A DNA stretch of 64,000 nucleotides, from positions 434,001 through 498,000 of the forward strand of contig JAEUVV010000013.1 of the NCBI GenBank assembly GCA_016786705.1, in the 5' to 3' direction. Source of the DNA: Taibaiella sp. GTDB lineage: Bacteria > Bacteroidota > Bacteroidia > Chitinophagales > Chitinophagaceae. How positions within the stretch are numbered: the first letter of the stretch is position 1; each line of letters starts with the position of its first letter. Below are positions 1 to 8,647 of this stretch, piece by piece. Under the pieces are notes generated by a model that was given only the letters and a program-made list of their open reading frames with translations, did not search any database and was not told the DNA's origin. A program made the position numbers and the translations under genes.

Positions 1-1
1 G

Positions 2-1963
2 GCAACCGTTACTGCTGTAGGCAATGCCACCAGGTTAGGAAAAATCGGCAGTAGCCTGGAAAGCATCCGGGAAGAAAAAACACCCCTGGAAAACCAGATT
101 GCCCAGTTCGTAAAAAAAATGGCGATTACCGGGGCTGCCGTTTTTGTCATTGTATGGGCTATTAACTATTGGAATTCACGGGAATTATTAGAGAGCTTAT
201 TGCAATCGCTTACACTGGCCATGAGCATTTTGCCCGAAGAGATCCCGGTGGCCTTTACCACCTTTATGGCATTGGGGGCCTGGCGCCTGATGCAACTGGG
301 TATTGTCGTGAAGCAAATGAAAACGGTAGAAACGCTGGGCAGCGCTACCGTCATCTGCACCGACAAGACTGGTACCCTTACGGAAAACAAGATGAGCATT
401 GCCAAATTATTCCTGCTATCGTCCAACAAAATATTCGAGCTCCATACCGATATGTCAGCTGAAGAAAAGGAAATCATCCGGCTGGCGATGTGGGCGAGTG
501 AGCCCACCCCGTTTGACCCGATGGAGATAGCCCTTCACCAGGCCTATAAAGATGTAGCAACGAATGACGAGCGCCCGGACTACCGGCTGATCCATGAATA
601 CCCATTGGGCGGGAAGCCACCTATGATGACGCATATCTTTGAAAACCAGGCAGGCAGCAGAATCATTGCGGCCAAAGGCGCCCCGGAAGCGCTGATGCAG
701 GTATCCCGCCTGGATCAGCTATCGGTCAATCAAATCAACGATGCCATTACCCTCCTGGCAAAAGACGGCTACCGGGTATTAGGGATCGGCCTTGCTCAAT
801 TTACCGGAGCTGTATTCCCTGCACAACAACAGGATTTCGCGTTCCAGTTTAAAGGCATCGTTGCTTTCTATGACCCGCCCAAGCCTAACATCCGGGAAGT
901 CCTGAACGATTTTTATAATGCCGGTATTGCGGTTAAGATCATAACGGGTGATAACGCGCCAACCACGGAGGCGATCGCCCGGCAGGTAGGATTTAAAGCA
1001 TATGACAAAAGCATAACCGGAGATGAGCTCATGGCTTTACCCGAAGAAGAACTAAAAAGCCGGGTTATGACCACCGCGATCTTTACCCGTATGTTTCCCG
1101 AGGCCAAGCTAAAAATCATCAACGCCCTTAAAGCCAACAACCAGATCGTGGCCATGACCGGCGATGGCGTGAATGACGGGCCGGCACTGAAAGCCGCCCA
1201 TATAGGCATCGCTATGGGTAAAAAAGGGACAGAGATCGCCAAGCAGGCCGCATCCCTGATCTTGCTGGAAGATGATTTATCTAAAATGGTAACGGCTATT
1301 GCCATGGGCCGGAAAATCTATACCAATCTCAAAAAAGCGATTCAGTACATTATTTCCATCCACATTCCCATCATCCTTACCGTATTTATTCCGCTCGCAC
1401 TAGGCTGGCTTTATCCCAATATCTTTTCACCGGTACATATTATCTTCCTGGAAGTAATTATGGGGCCTACCTGCTCCATAATTTATGAAAATGAACCTTC
1501 TGAGCAAAACACGATGCAGCAGCCACCCAGGGCATTGACCACTACTTTTTTCAACTGGAAAGAGCTTTCTGCAAGTATCCTGCAAGGCTTGTTCATTACA
1601 GCCGGCACCTTGCTGATGTACCAGTATGCCGTGCACAGCGGTTATACGGAAGCTTTGACCCGGACCATGGTATTCACGGTCTTAATTACAGCGAACATTT
1701 TTCTTACCCTCGTCAACCGCTCTTTTTATTATTCAATTTTCACCACTTTAAAGTATAAAAACAAACTCGTTACATGGATTATCGGGCTCACGGTATGCCT
1801 GGTCGCGCTCATCCTTTACATACCGCCGGTAACGCGCTTTTTCGGCTTTGAGCAGCTAAATGCGGCTCAATTGACAATAGCAGTGTGCACCGGCTTTATC
1901 TCCGTAATCTGGTTTGAGCTTGTGAAGTTCCTGAAGCGAAGGAACCGCAGGAACAGACATTAA
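2..1963 (+). CDS. Cation-translocating P-type ATPase, 3' part (5' end lies outside the window)
   Basis: The reading frame is already open at base 2 and runs to a TAA at 1963, giving 653 visible residues without the N-terminus. Family hallmarks are the phosphorylation motif DKTGT (Asp at visible residue 121), the hinge TGDGVNDGPALK, and a transmembrane PEEIP motif just before the phosphorylation domain. About six C-terminal membrane segments follow the hinge. The overall plan resembles P2-type (Ca2+ or related) pumps, but the usual PEGLP is PEEIP and the sixth-helix region reads EVIMGPTCSIIYENEP. The transported ion therefore cannot be assigned with confidence. The enzyme would use ATP to move a cation across the inner membrane. 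The internal ATG at 119 is not the true start, because conserved sequence precedes it. Confidence 0.93.
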   Translation, partial: ATVTAVGNATRLGKIGSSLESIREEKTPLENQIAQFVKKMAITGAAVFVIVWAINYWNSRELLESLLQSLTLAMSILPEEIPVAFTTFMALGAWRLMQLGIVVKQMKTVETLGSATVICTDKTGTLTENKMSIAKLFLLSSNKIFELHTDMSAEEKEIIRLAMWASEPTPFDPMEIALHQAYKDVATNDERPDYRLIHEYPLGGKPPMMTHIFENQAGSRIIAAKGAPEALMQVSRLDQLSVNQINDAITLLAKDGYRVLGIGLAQFTGAVFPAQQQDFAFQFKGIVAFYDPPKPNIREVLNDFYNAGIAVKIITGDNAPTTEAIARQVGFKAYDKSITGDELMALPEEELKSRVMTTAIFTRMFPEAKLKIINALKANNQIVAMTGDGVNDGPALKAAHIGIAMGKKGTEIAKQAASLILLEDDLSKMVTAIAMGRKIYTNLKKAIQYIISIHIPIILTVFIPLALGWLYPNIFSPVHIIFLEVIMGPTCSIIYENEPSEQNTMQQPPRALTTTFFNWKELSASILQGLFITAGTLLMYQYAVHSGYTEALTRTMVFTVLITANIFLTLVNRSFYYSIFTTLKYKNKLVTWIIGLTVCLVALILYIPPVTRFFGFEQLNAAQLTIAVCTGFISVIWFELVKFLKRRNRRNRH

Positions 1964-1997
1964 GAAGGGCGATAAAATTAAAGTAGGCTGCTGGTGC

Positions 1998-2039
1998 CGT
2001 ATTAGCATTAGATCAGGGTCTGTAGCTACTGCTAATACG
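1998..2039 (+). terminator. Hairpin downstream of the P-type ATPase
   Basis: A perfect 10-bp inverted repeat (CGTATTAGCA and its complement) encloses a 22-nt loop, 35 bp past the ATPase stop codon. It has no good T-run on the plus strand, so a terminator role is only a guess. It could equally be a regulatory or chance palindrome. Confidence 0.3.
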
Positions 2040-2090
2040 TTAAAAAAATAATTGCCTAAAAGACTTATCCTTCCCGATTACTTAAAACGG

Positions 2091-2396
2091 TTAATTCTCT
2101 AGCAATTCTTTATGGTTCATCAGGTAGGCCATCGCCTCTTTCACCACGAGCTCAGGTTTCCTCGGATTAAACCCAAGCTCAGTCCTTGATTTTGAAATAT
2201 CGAAATTCTGCTGTAATCCGGAAAACATAGCGATTTCCTTTGTAGTGATTACAGGCGCTTTGCCCCGCAGCCTTGCTGAATACTCCATAAGGCCCGCTAT
2301 AGCATACAAGACGAATTTAGGGACGGCACCGGGCACTTTGAGCTTTAATTCCGGGTAGAGCTGTTTTGCTAACCTGGTCGTTTCTGTAATGGTCAT
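2091..2396 (-). pseudogene. C-terminal remnant of an NAD-dependent epimerase/dehydratase (SDR)
   Basis: The open frame encodes 101 residues that match only the C-terminal part of extended SDR epimerases of the dihydroflavonol-reductase-like type. This includes the typical tail with ELGFNPRKPELVVKEAM and the preceding KAPVITTKEIAMFSGLQQ. The Rossmann GxxGxxG motif and the catalytic YxxxK are absent. The sequence just upstream on the minus strand (2397-2640) does not continue the family in any frame I could follow. The gene is therefore probably a remnant left by deletion rather than a working small protein. The local ATG at 2396 may be fortuitous. Confidence 0.7.
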
Positions 2397-2786
2397 ACAG
2401 TTTTGAAGAGCCCGCGCTTGCGGACGAAAGTATATTGATTTAATCTTTCATAATAGTATCCCGGAGTGAAGCCGGCGCCGGCTTGCAACCAAGTCTTGTC
2501 TTGTTGTATTATTTTTAATTTGCAACGGCTTTGCCGCCGCCCCAATAGGCTGTGATCGGCTGCTCCCAGCAAGCAAATCAGGACCCATCGGCTAAGCATA
2601 GCACAATTTTTTATGATCCTGACCTTATGGAACAACCTGTGCTTCCCGCCTTGTTGTATTTTGTACCACTAGCCGGGAACAGGGATGCTTACCAGGGAAA
2701 ACCCCTAATTTTAAAAATCCATATATCCCCCCCTTTTTTCCTGTTCTGTTGTATAGAAATTTGTTGCATAATTCAACTGTCAGATT
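2397..2786. other. Gene-free stretch between the epimerase remnant and the OmpA gene
   Basis: No convincing gene is seen on either strand. An open frame on the minus strand (2393-2635) has no recognisable domain and an unusual composition. The stretch holds two copies of the 11-mer CTTGTTGTATT (near 2500 and 2650) and a C-run/T-run near 2730. It presumably contains the promoter of the gene at 2787, but no clear TAnnTTTG element is present. Confidence 0.4.
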
Positions 2787-4145
2787 ATGAAACATTTTTT
2801 TTATTCCATCATTATTGCTTTGGGAATGACAACTATTGCTTTTGAAAGTACTGCCCAGATCATCAATCCCGGTCGCAAGGCAAAAGAAAAAGGGGAGCAA
2901 AGAGCCAATGACCGGATAGACCAGACCATCGACAAAGGTTTTGATAAGATTGACGAAGGACTAGATCAGATTTTTAAAGGTAAAAAGAAAAAAAATACTT
3001 CGGGCACCGCAACGCAAACCGATCCTGCTGATGCAGACCGGGAGGATACCGAAGCACCCCAAAATGTTGGCAGTGCAGGTAAACAGACTGGTACTACCGA
3101 TTACAGTCAATACAAAGGCTCTGCGTTTATTCCGGGTAAAAATGTTTTGTTCTTTGAAGACTTTGCTACCGCCAGATTAGGGGCAGGTGCTACCAATTGG
3201 TATTTATACGATTATGACCCTTCCGATGAGTTTGAAAAACCTAATGTCAGAACGATTTCAGCAGCAGGCGGCAACTGGCTTAAAATGCCACGTAAAGGCT
3301 TTGTCTTCCCAAACAGCTTTAAAAGCCTGCCTGAACAATTTACACTTGAGTTTGACCTTTACGCAGACCCGGAAGCAATGTCTGAAATGGAAGGTGGTTT
3401 CCGTGCGAATTTTATCGCCCTGGAGGACCGTAAAGACTACGATATGCACTTCGCGCCGGCGCCCTCAATTGAGCTGGACGTTCACCCGCACGGCAGTACA
3501 AAAGTAGTATATATCTCGGCATATACAGAGTACGATTCAGACCTGTCCGGTAAAAAGTCTTTATTCGAGCATACCTTTAAATCCAGTTGGAATGCAGGCG
3601 CTGTAAATCGCGTTTCTATATATCGCAATGGCAACCAGGTCGCGCTTTATCTTAACGGTAAAGAAATGCTTAACCTGCCTAACGGGCTATCCAAAAAAGC
3701 ACAGTATAACCTCGTATTTTCTACTAATTTATGGGGTGATGGCATTTTTGTGACAAATATCCGGGTTGCAGGCAATATTCCTAATGCTACCCAGGAGATT
3801 AAAACGGCCGGAAAGTTTGTCACCAACACGATTTATTTCGATGTAAATTCATCCCGTATCAGGCCTGAAAGCTGGGCTACACTCAATCAATCCGCACAAG
3901 CTATAAAATCCAATTCCGGCAACTACCTGATCGTAGGCCATACCGACAGCGACGGGATAAATGAGGCTAACCTTGAACTATCGCAAAGTCGCGCTGCTGC
4001 GGTAAAGAATGCTTTGGTAAAAGAATTCGGAATAGATGCTGCAAGGTTGATTACTGATGGGAAAGGAGCAATGCAGCCTGTAAGCTCGAATAATACTGCA
4101 TCTGGCAAAGCGCAGAACCGCAGAGTGGAGTTTATCAAACAATAA
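2787..4145 (+). CDS. OmpA-family outer membrane/periplasmic protein
   Basis: The protein has 452 residues. An N-terminal signal peptide (about residues 1-23, ending FESTAQ) is followed by a charged, Lys- and Asp-rich helical segment (about 30-75). A central region of about 230 residues looks beta-rich and resembles a lectin or laminin-G-like fold (FTLEFDLYADPE, ALYLNGKEML); that is my inference. The C-terminal OmpA domain (about residues 345-452) carries the peptidoglycan-binding signature GHTDSDG..N..LS..RA and ends NRRVEFIKQ. The protein probably anchors the outer membrane to peptidoglycan. It is the first gene of a same-strand run of envelope genes reaching 9349 and may head their transcription unit. 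Confidence 0.85.
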   Translation: MKHFFYSIIIALGMTTIAFESTAQIINPGRKAKEKGEQRANDRIDQTIDKGFDKIDEGLDQIFKGKKKKNTSGTATQTDPADADREDTEAPQNVGSAGKQTGTTDYSQYKGSAFIPGKNVLFFEDFATARLGAGATNWYLYDYDPSDEFEKPNVRTISAAGGNWLKMPRKGFVFPNSFKSLPEQFTLEFDLYADPEAMSEMEGGFRANFIALEDRKDYDMHFAPAPSIELDVHPHGSTKVVYISAYTEYDSDLSGKKSLFEHTFKSSWNAGAVNRVSIYRNGNQVALYLNGKEMLNLPNGLSKKAQYNLVFSTNLWGDGIFVTNIRVAGNIPNATQEIKTAGKFVTNTIYFDVNSSRIRPESWATLNQSAQAIKSNSGNYLIVGHTDSDGINEANLELSQSRAAAVKNALVKEFGIDAARLITDGKGAMQPVSSNNTASGKAQNRRVEFIKQ

Positions 4146-4196
4146 TCTTGATCCTGAAGATTTATGCAACTTTATAAGTCCTCTAAATTGTTTAAC

Positions 4197-4850
4197 ATGA
4201 AAAATCTACTAACACCGCTCTTAGCTCTTGTTGCTACCCTCCTCACCTCCTGCAGTGGCAGTACAGGAAACGTAAGCATTTCTGATAGGTTTAATCCGGA
4301 AGAAATGATCGCTAACCAAAACAGCCTGCAAAAAATCGTTTCCAAAGAAATGGTGGCAAAGGTAGTAAAAGTACCCGTAGATAAGCTTGAAGCGCGGGTT
4401 GAACACCATATCAGCCGGGGCGGCCAATATACCTTGCTGTATAGCTGGATGAGTGGGAATAAGAAACATGTAGGCGACGGAAAATATCAGATTGACGAAT
4501 ACTACAGCGTCAGTATAGGATTTGTGCAAAAAATGCACATAGAAAATTTTGAAAAGTACTACGGCACCAATAAAGGTTTACAATCGCAGGTGGACGAGAT
4601 GGTGCAGCAGAAGGATTTTAATAAGGAAACCGGTACTGCCGAAGCTGCCTACCTGGCCCAATATGCAGGCCGGCGCAAAACGGAAAAGCTCAGCAACATA
4701 GCGACAATGGCATTTTGGGAAACTCCGATACAGGCGCTACATGTATTGGCAAAGGACGCTGCGTTTACGGTTACCGCCAATTTTGGCGATGATGAAGCAT
4801 TGGCAAAGAGAAAGTCTGCCGAACTGGTAAACGCTATTTTAAACCCTTAA
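4197..4850 (+). CDS. Putative lipoprotein, unknown function
   Basis: The protein has 217 residues from the ATG at 4197. This start is preferred over the upstream ATG at 4164 because it places a lipoprotein signal (MKNLLTPLLALVATLLTSC) at the N-terminus, with the lipidated Cys at residue 19. The mature part is mixed alpha/beta and has no family I recognise. It lies 51 bp after the OmpA gene in the same direction and probably belongs to the same envelope cluster. No catalytic motif is visible. Confidence 0.75.
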   Translation: MKNLLTPLLALVATLLTSCSGSTGNVSISDRFNPEEMIANQNSLQKIVSKEMVAKVVKVPVDKLEARVEHHISRGGQYTLLYSWMSGNKKHVGDGKYQIDEYYSVSIGFVQKMHIENFEKYYGTNKGLQSQVDEMVQQKDFNKETGTAEAAYLAQYAGRRKTEKLSNIATMAFWETPIQALHVLAKDAAFTVTANFGDDEALAKRKSAELVNAILNP

Positions 4851-4958
4851 GCCGGCCACTGTGTGATACATAAAATTTATCGAGCCAAAGCATTCCAAAA
4901 GATACAATTTATTGAACGGAATGCCTCCAGGCTTATTCCATCCAATAAACATGAATAG

Positions 4959-5894
4959 ATGAAATTACATTTTCTAATAGCAGCAATGCTGATTACTGTG
5001 CCTGCATTTGCCGGGAAAGCCCTTATTGCCAACTGCTCCGAAGGCGGCGGCTGTACATTTGAGCTTTCTGATTTTGAAAGCGACCTGTTCGAAAATGATT
5101 TCGGAAGGAGCGTTGCGCCTGATGACATCATTGTGTTGGGCAAGAAAAAGAACGGGGACGTCATTTCCTATTTAGATAAAAGCTCCCGAGAAGAGATTGA
5201 TAGGGATTGGGGTGGTGACGGCTATACGCAAATCGGCCTGTTTAATCCTTATTTGCAACCTATAAGCGGTACCTGGCAGGTTGCGTACGGCGCCTCCGTA
5301 GGTAATGATTGCTATGGTATAGGAAACGTAGGGGCTTTTATCAGGAAGATAATCACTCCGGGTAAAACAGGTAGCGCTGCTATGGAGTTCCCCTATCCCT
5401 TTAACCCGGCGCAGCTCTTTCCATCGCATGAAATGCGATGGGTGAAGACCGGGTATAATACCTATAAAGGTTTGCTGGATTTTAACAGCAGTAAATCTGC
5501 CGGGATGAGGATGTACTATAATATCACCATTGTTAGCCGAAAAAAAATAGAAAGCCATTATACCATAGAAATAAAAGTGCCTACAAAAGAAACCTGCAGG
5601 GGGAAAGTGCCGGTAACTTTTACACTCTTAAAGGAAGCCGAAGCCCCCTGGCAAAGTGAAGCTGCTGAGGAGGATGACTTATTGCCGGTGAACCCTAAAG
5701 GCAACGATGACCTGCTACCGGTAAATCCTAAAAAGGATGATCTACTTCCCATAAAGCCCGGCCAAAATAATAAACCGGATGTGCCGAGAATAGAAGATAA
5801 ACCGAATGTGCCAAGACTGGAAGACAGGCCTAAACCCAACATACCATTGCTGGAGGATAAGCCTAAACCCAATGTACCCCGCATAGACGACTAA
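4959..5894 (+). CDS. Secreted protein with Cys-containing N-terminal domain and Pro-rich tail repeats
   Basis: The protein has 311 residues, with a signal peptide at residues 1-18 (ending PAFAG). Residues about 19-95 form a domain shared with the protein at 7694-8635: a C-x(2-3)-G-x-GC-x-F motif near the mature N-terminus, and EEIDRxxGGxG near its end. The C-terminal residues 239-311 (DNA 5673-5891) are low-complexity: three copies of a DDLLPVNPK-like unit and then four of a KPNVPRLED-like unit. These suggest an extended spacer across the cell wall or an interaction tail. No enzymatic motif is seen and the function is unknown. The protein is exported and lies inside the envelope gene run. Confidence 0.8.
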   Translation: MKLHFLIAAMLITVPAFAGKALIANCSEGGGCTFELSDFESDLFENDFGRSVAPDDIIVLGKKKNGDVISYLDKSSREEIDRDWGGDGYTQIGLFNPYLQPISGTWQVAYGASVGNDCYGIGNVGAFIRKIITPGKTGSAAMEFPYPFNPAQLFPSHEMRWVKTGYNTYKGLLDFNSSKSAGMRMYYNITIVSRKKIESHYTIEIKVPTKETCRGKVPVTFTLLKEAEAPWQSEAAEEDDLLPVNPKGNDDLLPVNPKKDDLLPIKPGQNNKPDVPRIEDKPNVPRLEDRPKPNIPLLEDKPKPNVPRIDD

Positions 5895-5905
5895 ATTTTT
5901 AATAT

Positions 5906-6253
5906 ATGAAAACCACAAATACGCCGCATAATAGCATAGCAGAGGGCAAAAACACCGCCATTATTGCTTATATCACCTTGATTGGCCTGATCATTGCCTT
6001 TGTACAAAATGCAGAAAAGAAAAATGCCTTTGCCAACTTCCATATCCGCCAGAGCTTAGGCCTGATGTGTACCGGCCTGGCACTGGGCTTAATGAACATC
6101 ATACCTTTTTTAGGCTGGATGATCAGTATAGTTGGCATGTTGGCCCTGCTTATCCTTTGGATCATAGGCTTATCCAATGCCATTAACGGCAAAGAAAAAC
6201 CTTTACCTATAGTAGGTAATCTTTACTGCAAATGGCTATCAGGCGTTCAATAA
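5906..6253 (+). CDS. Small multipass membrane protein, DUF4870/Tic20-like
   Basis: The protein has 115 residues. A hydrophilic N-terminus (NSIAEGKNTAIIAYITLIG) leads into a first helix, then an amphipathic NFHIRQSLGL segment, then two further helices (about residues 50-90). The FHxRQ-x-L motif between the first two helices is typical of the small DUF4870-like family of Bacteroidota membrane proteins, whose role is not known. The start at 5906 lies 11 bp after the preceding stop codon, which supports co-transcription within the envelope cluster. Confidence 0.75.
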   Translation: MKTTNTPHNSIAEGKNTAIIAYITLIGLIIAFVQNAEKKNAFANFHIRQSLGLMCTGLALGLMNIIPFLGWMISIVGMLALLILWIIGLSNAINGKEKPLPIVGNLYCKWLSGVQ

Positions 6254-6279
6254 GGTTCAAAATATTCAAAACACAGAAG

Positions 6280-7062
6280 ATGAAAACGATAAAACTAAAA
6301 GCTGTTATTCCGGCACTTTGTCTTATCCTGCTTTCCTGCGGAAGTAATGATAATAAGCAACAAAGCGGTGATGACCTTAATTTGGATGCCGTTATCAACA
6401 GTAAATCCAATGACCCTAATGCTAAAGGGGATAATCAATGCCTGCTGGATTATCAAACCAAATATGACGCCTTGCTTTCGGAGGCCGATGTGCTAAAGAC
6501 TACCGGGTTTTCTAAACAAGTATTGGAAGTGCAGTACAACAAGGTCCTGAAAAACCCGGAGCACCACGAATTCCTTTATAAATTCAAGAATGGCAGAATG
6601 GGCAAAGTGCGCGGATTTAACCGGGAAATGGAATTGCCCGATGTGGTAGTTATACGTTCCATAAAGCCAATGTCGCTTACTACATTTAATCAAAGTTATC
6701 AGGAAATTACGGAAGAGCAAATGCAGGCGGCTAACGAAGCACTTACTGAAATCGCTGAGGGCAATACCGGCGATGCTGATGCTGATAAAGCGATGGAAAA
6801 GGCCAGGGCTCAAAATGTAAGCAAAGATGCGATCAGGAAGACAGGTGGAATATTGACGGATAATTTTAAAGAAGTATCCAAAGGTTACAGGAGACTGCAA
6901 GATCTTGGCGATGCCGCCGTTTGGAATGTAGTGACCAGCGAGCTGTATGTACTGCAAAACGGTGTGAAGTTTGAGGTCAGGGTGGACATCAGCAACGATA
7001 CCGAAAAGAATAAATCGGTTGCGGTACAATTGGCTGGAATTGTTTTGAATAAATGTAAATAA
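6280..7062 (+). CDS. Putative lipoprotein, unknown function
   Basis: The protein has 260 residues from the ATG at 6280. This start gives a clear lipoprotein signal (MKTIKLKAVIPALCLILLSC); the frame extends upstream to 6232, but that would put about 16 charged residues ahead of the signal. After the lipid Cys comes a Ser/Asn/Asp-rich linker (residues 21-50) and then a mixed alpha/beta domain. Residues near 165-195 are Ala-, Asp- and Glu-rich and probably helical. No known family is recognised. Neighbour spacing (26 bp before, 8 bp after) suggests one operon with the genes around it. Confidence 0.75.
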   Translation: MKTIKLKAVIPALCLILLSCGSNDNKQQSGDDLNLDAVINSKSNDPNAKGDNQCLLDYQTKYDALLSEADVLKTTGFSKQVLEVQYNKVLKNPEHHEFLYKFKNGRMGKVRGFNREMELPDVVVIRSIKPMSLTTFNQSYQEITEEQMQAANEALTEIAEGNTGDADADKAMEKARAQNVSKDAIRKTGGILTDNFKEVSKGYRRLQDLGDAAVWNVVTSELYVLQNGVKFEVRVDISNDTEKNKSVAVQLAGIVLNKCK

Positions 7063-7070
7063 CAAAGATC

Positions 7071-7673
7071 ATGAAAAGAATATACTGCCTCATTTGCCTG
7101 TGTGTACTTGCCGGGTGCAATACCATTCAGGAAAAGAAAACTTCGGCACTGGAAACGGTACTAGAACAGGCAACCGGTATAGATGCCGATATAGATAATC
7201 TTAAAAATACCGGCAGCAATAAAGCTGAAATTGATATATCAGACGACGGCCTGAACCTGAATGAACGGTTTAACAATGGCTTCGCTACGATCACCGCAGC
7301 CAAAGAAGTTATATCGCTTACTATCACACGGGAAGAAAACGGCCAGGATAATATCCTTCTGGGCTTTACAGGTCCGGATCTCACACAGATGCGACCAATT
7401 GAAGGCAGGATGAATAAAAGCGGAGAGAACTCCATGAGCTTTGCTACGGCCAAATATGAAAAAAATGAAGCTGATATGATGATGGCTTTTGAAGTGGAAG
7501 GAGAGATAATATCCCTTAAGCCAGAGCAAACCGTTATCCGGCTTAAGGGGCAGCTAGGCTATGCAGCTGATGCGCAAACCCCTGGAAAATGGAAAGCATT
7601 TGCTGGTACCATCACCTTGAATTACCCGGTCTTTCAAGCACTGGGCAGCGCTAAAGAAGATTTTATTTATTAA
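7071..7673 (+). CDS. Putative lipoprotein, unknown function
   Basis: The protein has 200 residues with a short lipoprotein signal, MKRIYCLICLCVLAGC (Cys at residue 16). The mature part begins with a helical stretch and continues as a predicted beta-rich domain. It starts 8 bp after the previous stop codon, so it is very probably co-transcribed. I do not recognise a family. Its place between two exported proteins suggests that it works at the outer membrane with them. Confidence 0.75.
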   Translation: MKRIYCLICLCVLAGCNTIQEKKTSALETVLEQATGIDADIDNLKNTGSNKAEIDISDDGLNLNERFNNGFATITAAKEVISLTITREENGQDNILLGFTGPDLTQMRPIEGRMNKSGENSMSFATAKYEKNEADMMMAFEVEGEIISLKPEQTVIRLKGQLGYAADAQTPGKWKAFAGTITLNYPVFQALGSAKEDFIY

Positions 7674-7693
7674 TTGTGTAAATAACCTGTTTT

Positions 7694-8635
7694 ATGTTTA
7701 AATCAGTAAGTATGGAAGGCATGCTGCTGTTCCTGCTTTTTGCGCCGGTATCCTGCAGTAATGCCCAGGAGACGAAAGCAACACAAACCTTGGCAGTTTG
7801 CACCAAAGGGAAAGGTTGCTCGTTCTCTGCCATCAGCATTCCGGCCAGCAAAGTGGACCAGCTGTTAGGGAAAACCAATTTCTGGACAGCCGCCGCCACT
7901 GATGCCACTTTAATATTGGATAAGTGCGCAAGCAAAAAAGAGGAGGGGCAAACGCTGGAAGAGATTGACCGGAGCTATGGCGGAAGCGGTAAAGCAATCG
8001 CTCTTAAAAAAATTGATTTAGAAAAATACCTTAAGGAAAGAGGTTGCTTTGCCTGCCCGAATGCAACTAAGAAGATCTCCTTTCGGGCTATTGGCGACGG
8101 GCAGTCCATGAGTTCCTTCTTTTACCTGAACCTTAAAGCAGGCGAAGCCTATATGCCTAACGAGGCTTTCCTGGAGATGAATAATGGTGCGCATGAAGGA
8201 ATGGTGATTGACCAGTTTATAAGAAACAACACTATGGAAACCTACGCAGTTGCAGCAGGCAAGAAGTATGTTTCTAAAATGCCGTTGGCAACAAGCCCGG
8301 CTGGCCGGGATGCGGTCAGCGGGCAAAGCTTTAAGCATGACTTCAAAAAAACAGGTAAGACCCGAAAGCACCTCAATACGGCTAATATGGAAACTGAATA
8401 CACCGGGATGGACGATGAAGGCAGGACGATCAGCTTCTGGATGGTAGCCTATCCCGATGTATGCCTGCCGCCGGGTAAGTTTGATGCCTACGGGTTTTAC
8501 AACCTGGGTTATGTCTCGGTGGAGGGCAGTACCTACCTGGTAACCGAAATTACGGGAGCCGACTTCCAGGTAAAGATTACAGCTGTTTCAGATGGTGCAT
8601 ACCAGTTTGACCCTGCAGGTTATCAATCTTATTAA
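7694..8635 (+). CDS. Exported protein, paralogous at its N-terminus to the 4959-5894 product
   Basis: The protein has 313 residues. The N-terminal hydrophobic segment (EGMLLFLLFAPVSCSNAQ) may be a signal peptide or a lipoprotein signal (VSC). The start may be 7694 or the ATG at 7712. Residues about 32-110 repeat the domain of the protein at 4959: VCTKGKGCSFS near the mature N-terminus and EEIDRSYGGSG at the end. The remaining 200 residues differ from the paralogue and look beta-rich. Function is unknown. The pair implies duplication of a Cys-containing extracytoplasmic domain within one gene cluster. Confidence 0.75.
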   Translation: MFKSVSMEGMLLFLLFAPVSCSNAQETKATQTLAVCTKGKGCSFSAISIPASKVDQLLGKTNFWTAAATDATLILDKCASKKEEGQTLEEIDRSYGGSGKAIALKKIDLEKYLKERGCFACPNATKKISFRAIGDGQSMSSFFYLNLKAGEAYMPNEAFLEMNNGAHEGMVIDQFIRNNTMETYAVAAGKKYVSKMPLATSPAGRDAVSGQSFKHDFKKTGKTRKHLNTANMETEYTGMDDEGRTISFWMVAYPDVCLPPGKFDAYGFYNLGYVSVEGSTYLVTEITGADFQVKITAVSDGAYQFDPAGYQSY

Positions 8636-8647
8636 ATGCACAGGCTG

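Noticed and set aside
2393..2635. Open frame of 80 codons on the minus strand upstream of the epimerase remnant
   Set aside because: It has no recognisable domain, an odd composition and no sensible start context. It is more likely non-coding sequence left by the same rearrangement.
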